Source: Halobacteriovoraceae bacterium
Lineage (GTDB): Bacteria > Bdellovibrionota > Bacteriovoracia > Bacteriovoracales > Bacteriovoracaceae
Assembly (NCBI GenBank): GCA_002711995.1
Contig: PASN01000019.1
Location: 1-64,000 of the forward strand
Length of the DNA stretch: 64,000 bases
Direction: 5' to 3'
The position numbers were made by a program, and so were the translations under genes. Below the pieces are notes generated by a model that was given only the letters and a program-made list of their open reading frames with translations, made no database searches and had not been told where the DNA came from. Shown here piece after piece: positions 62,526 to 64,000 of the stretch (position 1 is the first letter of the stretch; each line of letters begins with the position of its first letter).

Positions 62526-63407
62526 TTACTTTTGAAAACTCGAGGTTAAATGCTCTTTAAAAGCCTGAACCTTCTTTGGGAGTATTCTGTACTTTTTTTG
62601 GACAAAAGAAAAAGTTATCGGGAGAGTAAAATTTGAAACTTCCAATTCCTTTAGCAGACCCTGCTCTAGCTCTTTGTGAACTAAATATCTTGGCATAAAG
62701 GTTATTCCCAGCTCGGCAAGGAGGGACTGTTTGAGGGTGTCGAAGCTTTCTGACTCTATCCTTGCAGGCGCCCGCTTCAAATATTTTCCAAGCTTTCTTT
62801 CAACTTCTTGGTAACAGTAATCAAGCCGAAGTGGATAGGAAAGAAAAGGGGATTTTGATAACTCGCTTGGTTTTAGCTTGTTCGGCATTTTCATTCTCGC
62901 ACTCGCCACTAGAATAAGTTCGCAATGATAAAAGGGGACAGACTCAATTCCTTTGTCATCAGGAACCTCTGAGACTACAGCACAATCCAGCTCTAGCGTC
63001 TTTATTTTTTCAAGAATTTGGTCAGTGGGTGAGTAGTCATAGGAAATGTTTATATCTTTATAGCGTTGAAGAAACTCGTTTAGAATTGGCGATAGTAAGT
63101 AAGAAGAAGCTGTGGTGTAAGTGCCAATTCTTAGTTGCCCTGACGGAACATTCAAATCATTTATAATATCCAAAGTCTCGCGCTCCCAGTCCAGTAGCAT
63201 ACTTGCTCTCTCGTGGAGCTTTACTCCTTCCTCTGTAAGAATCAGTCCTCTGTTGTTTCGTTCAAACAGCTTTATACCGAGATCGCTCTCTAAAGCCTGA
63301 ATCTGCAAGCTTAGTGCTGGTTGGGATAAATGTACCAAAGAGCAAGCTTTTGAAATATTCTTGGTTAACGCAACTGCTTGAAAGTACTTAATTCTATTAA
63401 GGTCCAT
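62526..63407 (-). CDS. LysR-family transcriptional regulator
   Basis: The 293-residue protein has the N-terminal winged helix-turn-helix (LNRIKYFQAVALTKNISKACSLVHLSQPALSLQIQ read in parts; ALESDLGIKLFERNNRGLILTEEG) and a periplasmic-binding-like effector domain. LysR regulators usually control the divergent neighbour, here the DJ-1/PfpI gene. The 101-base shared promoter is AT-rich. The inducer is unknown. Confidence 0.92.
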   Translation of the reverse strand: MDLNRIKYFQAVALTKNISKACSLVHLSQPALSLQIQALESDLGIKLFERNNRGLILTEEGVKLHERASMLLDWERETLDIINDLNVPSGQLRIGTYTTASSYLLSPILNEFLQRYKDINISYDYSPTDQILEKIKTLELDCAVVSEVPDDKGIESVPFYHCELILVASARMKMPNKLKPSELSKSPFLSYPLRLDYCYQEVERKLGKYLKRAPARIESESFDTLKQSLLAELGITFMPRYLVHKELEQGLLKELEVSNFTLPITFSFVQKKYRILPKKVQAFKEHLTSSFQK

Positions 63408-63508
63408 GGTATTGCCTTTTCTTATACCAGGTATTTTAACTTTAAATTTTTCAAATATCTAATGAGCAAGTAAATATGACACATTCTTAATCGAAACTAG
63501 GAGGATAT

Positions 63509-64000
63509 ATGAAATTTACAGCTCTATTCTTAACATTAATGACTTCCATGGCCTGCTTAGCAAAAACTGACAGCAAAAAAATACTCATGATGGTTTCTGA
63601 GGGCTTTTATGCCCCTGAATACTATGTACCTCTAGAGGCATTTAAAGAGGCCGGGCATACAGTCACAACGGCAACCAAGTATCCTAGACCAACAAAGCCT
63701 GATGAGAGGCAAGTGTCATCTTATCCTGCTGTTATGGGAGATATCACTTTCAAAGGAATTAATGTTGATGACTATGATGCCATCGTTTTTGCGGGAGGCA
63801 ATGGTGCCTGGGAGGACTTCTTCCCAAATGAAGATGTTCATAAGGCCCTAGCTAATTTCATGCATGAAGGAAAAGTTGTAGCACTTTTGTGCTCTTCCAC
63901 TGGACTTTTAGGTGTTGCAAACAACTTAAGTGGAACTGGGCATCCTGTAGCACAAGGTAGGAGAGTTACTGGATATAAAAGAGTTAAGGGACTATTAGTC
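63509..64000 (+). CDS. DJ-1/PfpI family protein, 3' end cut off by window
   Basis: 164 codons are visible and the frame is open at the window edge. A hydrophobic N-terminus (about 1-18) suggests export, with a weak lipobox-like SMAC. The DJ-1/PfpI fold follows: KKILMMVSEGFYAPEYYVPLEAF (in parts), IVFAGGNGAWEDFF and the nucleophile elbow VALLCSSTGLLG with Cys128. Such proteins are proteases, glyoxalases or stress chaperones. AGGAGG precedes the ATG. A divergent LysR gene suggests control by that regulator. Confidence 0.85.
   Translation, partial: MKFTALFLTLMTSMACLAKTDSKKILMMVSEGFYAPEYYVPLEAFKEAGHTVTTATKYPRPTKPDERQVSSYPAVMGDITFKGINVDDYDAIVFAGGNGAWEDFFPNEDVHKALANFMHEGKVVALLCSSTGLLGVANNLSGTGHPVAQGRRVTGYKRVKGLLV

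Noticed and set aside
1-64000. tRNA, rRNA, CRISPR, IS element or prophage
   Set aside because: I saw no T-loop consensus in a cloverleaf context, no regular direct-repeat array, and no transposase, integrase or phage structural gene.

Overview
The window is about 40% G+C and densely coded on both strands. It carries many Sec-exported proteins and lipoproteins of unknown function next to conserved housekeeping genes. It has a class II ribonucleotide reductase, lptD, bamB, outer-membrane beta-barrel proteins and surface-type lipoproteins, so the cell is Gram-negative. Gene content and low G+C suggest a Bacteriovoracales-type predatory bacterium (Halobacteriovorax, Bacteriovorax or Peredibacter relatives). 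This assignment is inference: there is no rRNA, and I saw no tRNA, CRISPR array, transposase or prophage.

Layout. 0.2-9.7 kb: rnc-era-der, two outer-membrane proteins, yfgM-like and bamB, an M14 carboxypeptidase and an EVE-domain protein. der carries an in-frame TGA and a 100-residue acidic insert. 9.7-13.5 kb: unknown exported proteins and lipoproteins. 13.5-17.5 kb: nrdJ behind a promoter with two NrdR-box-like sites. 17.5-21.9 kb: a sodium/solute symporter diverging from glycerate 2-kinase and a GH13_18 sugar phosphorylase, read here as a glucosylglycerate uptake and breakdown module. 21.9-31.2 kb: a desaturase, an acyl-CoA thioesterase, a giant Cys-rich lipoprotein and a coiled-coil exported protein.

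31.3-42 kb: dusB, a HAD phosphatase, then the translation operon ffh-rpsP-khpA-rimM-trmD followed by a histidine kinase. The expected downstream part (RNA methyltransferase, rplS, rnhB) lies about 3.8 kb further on. The intervening block holds rplY, a pilin-like protein and two copies of a 222-bp structured element. Each copy encodes a 26-27-residue hydrophobic peptide whose Shine-Dalgarno lies in a hairpin. This pair is the best candidate for an undescribed system: a type I toxin-antitoxin-like locus.

42-56 kb: a STAS protein, rsmI, a class II cyclic-nucleotide phosphodiesterase-like protein, a large Ig-like exported protein, then accD-folC-lptD-pabA-(unknown)-surE-M23 lipoprotein, and two convergent nuclease-family genes. 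56-62.5 kb: accessory DNA with small unknown genes and a family of plus-strand intergenic repeats ending in terminators. 62.5-64 kb: a LysR regulator diverging from a DJ-1/PfpI protein cut by the window end. Several gene pairs abut or overlap by a few bases, both convergent and in tandem.
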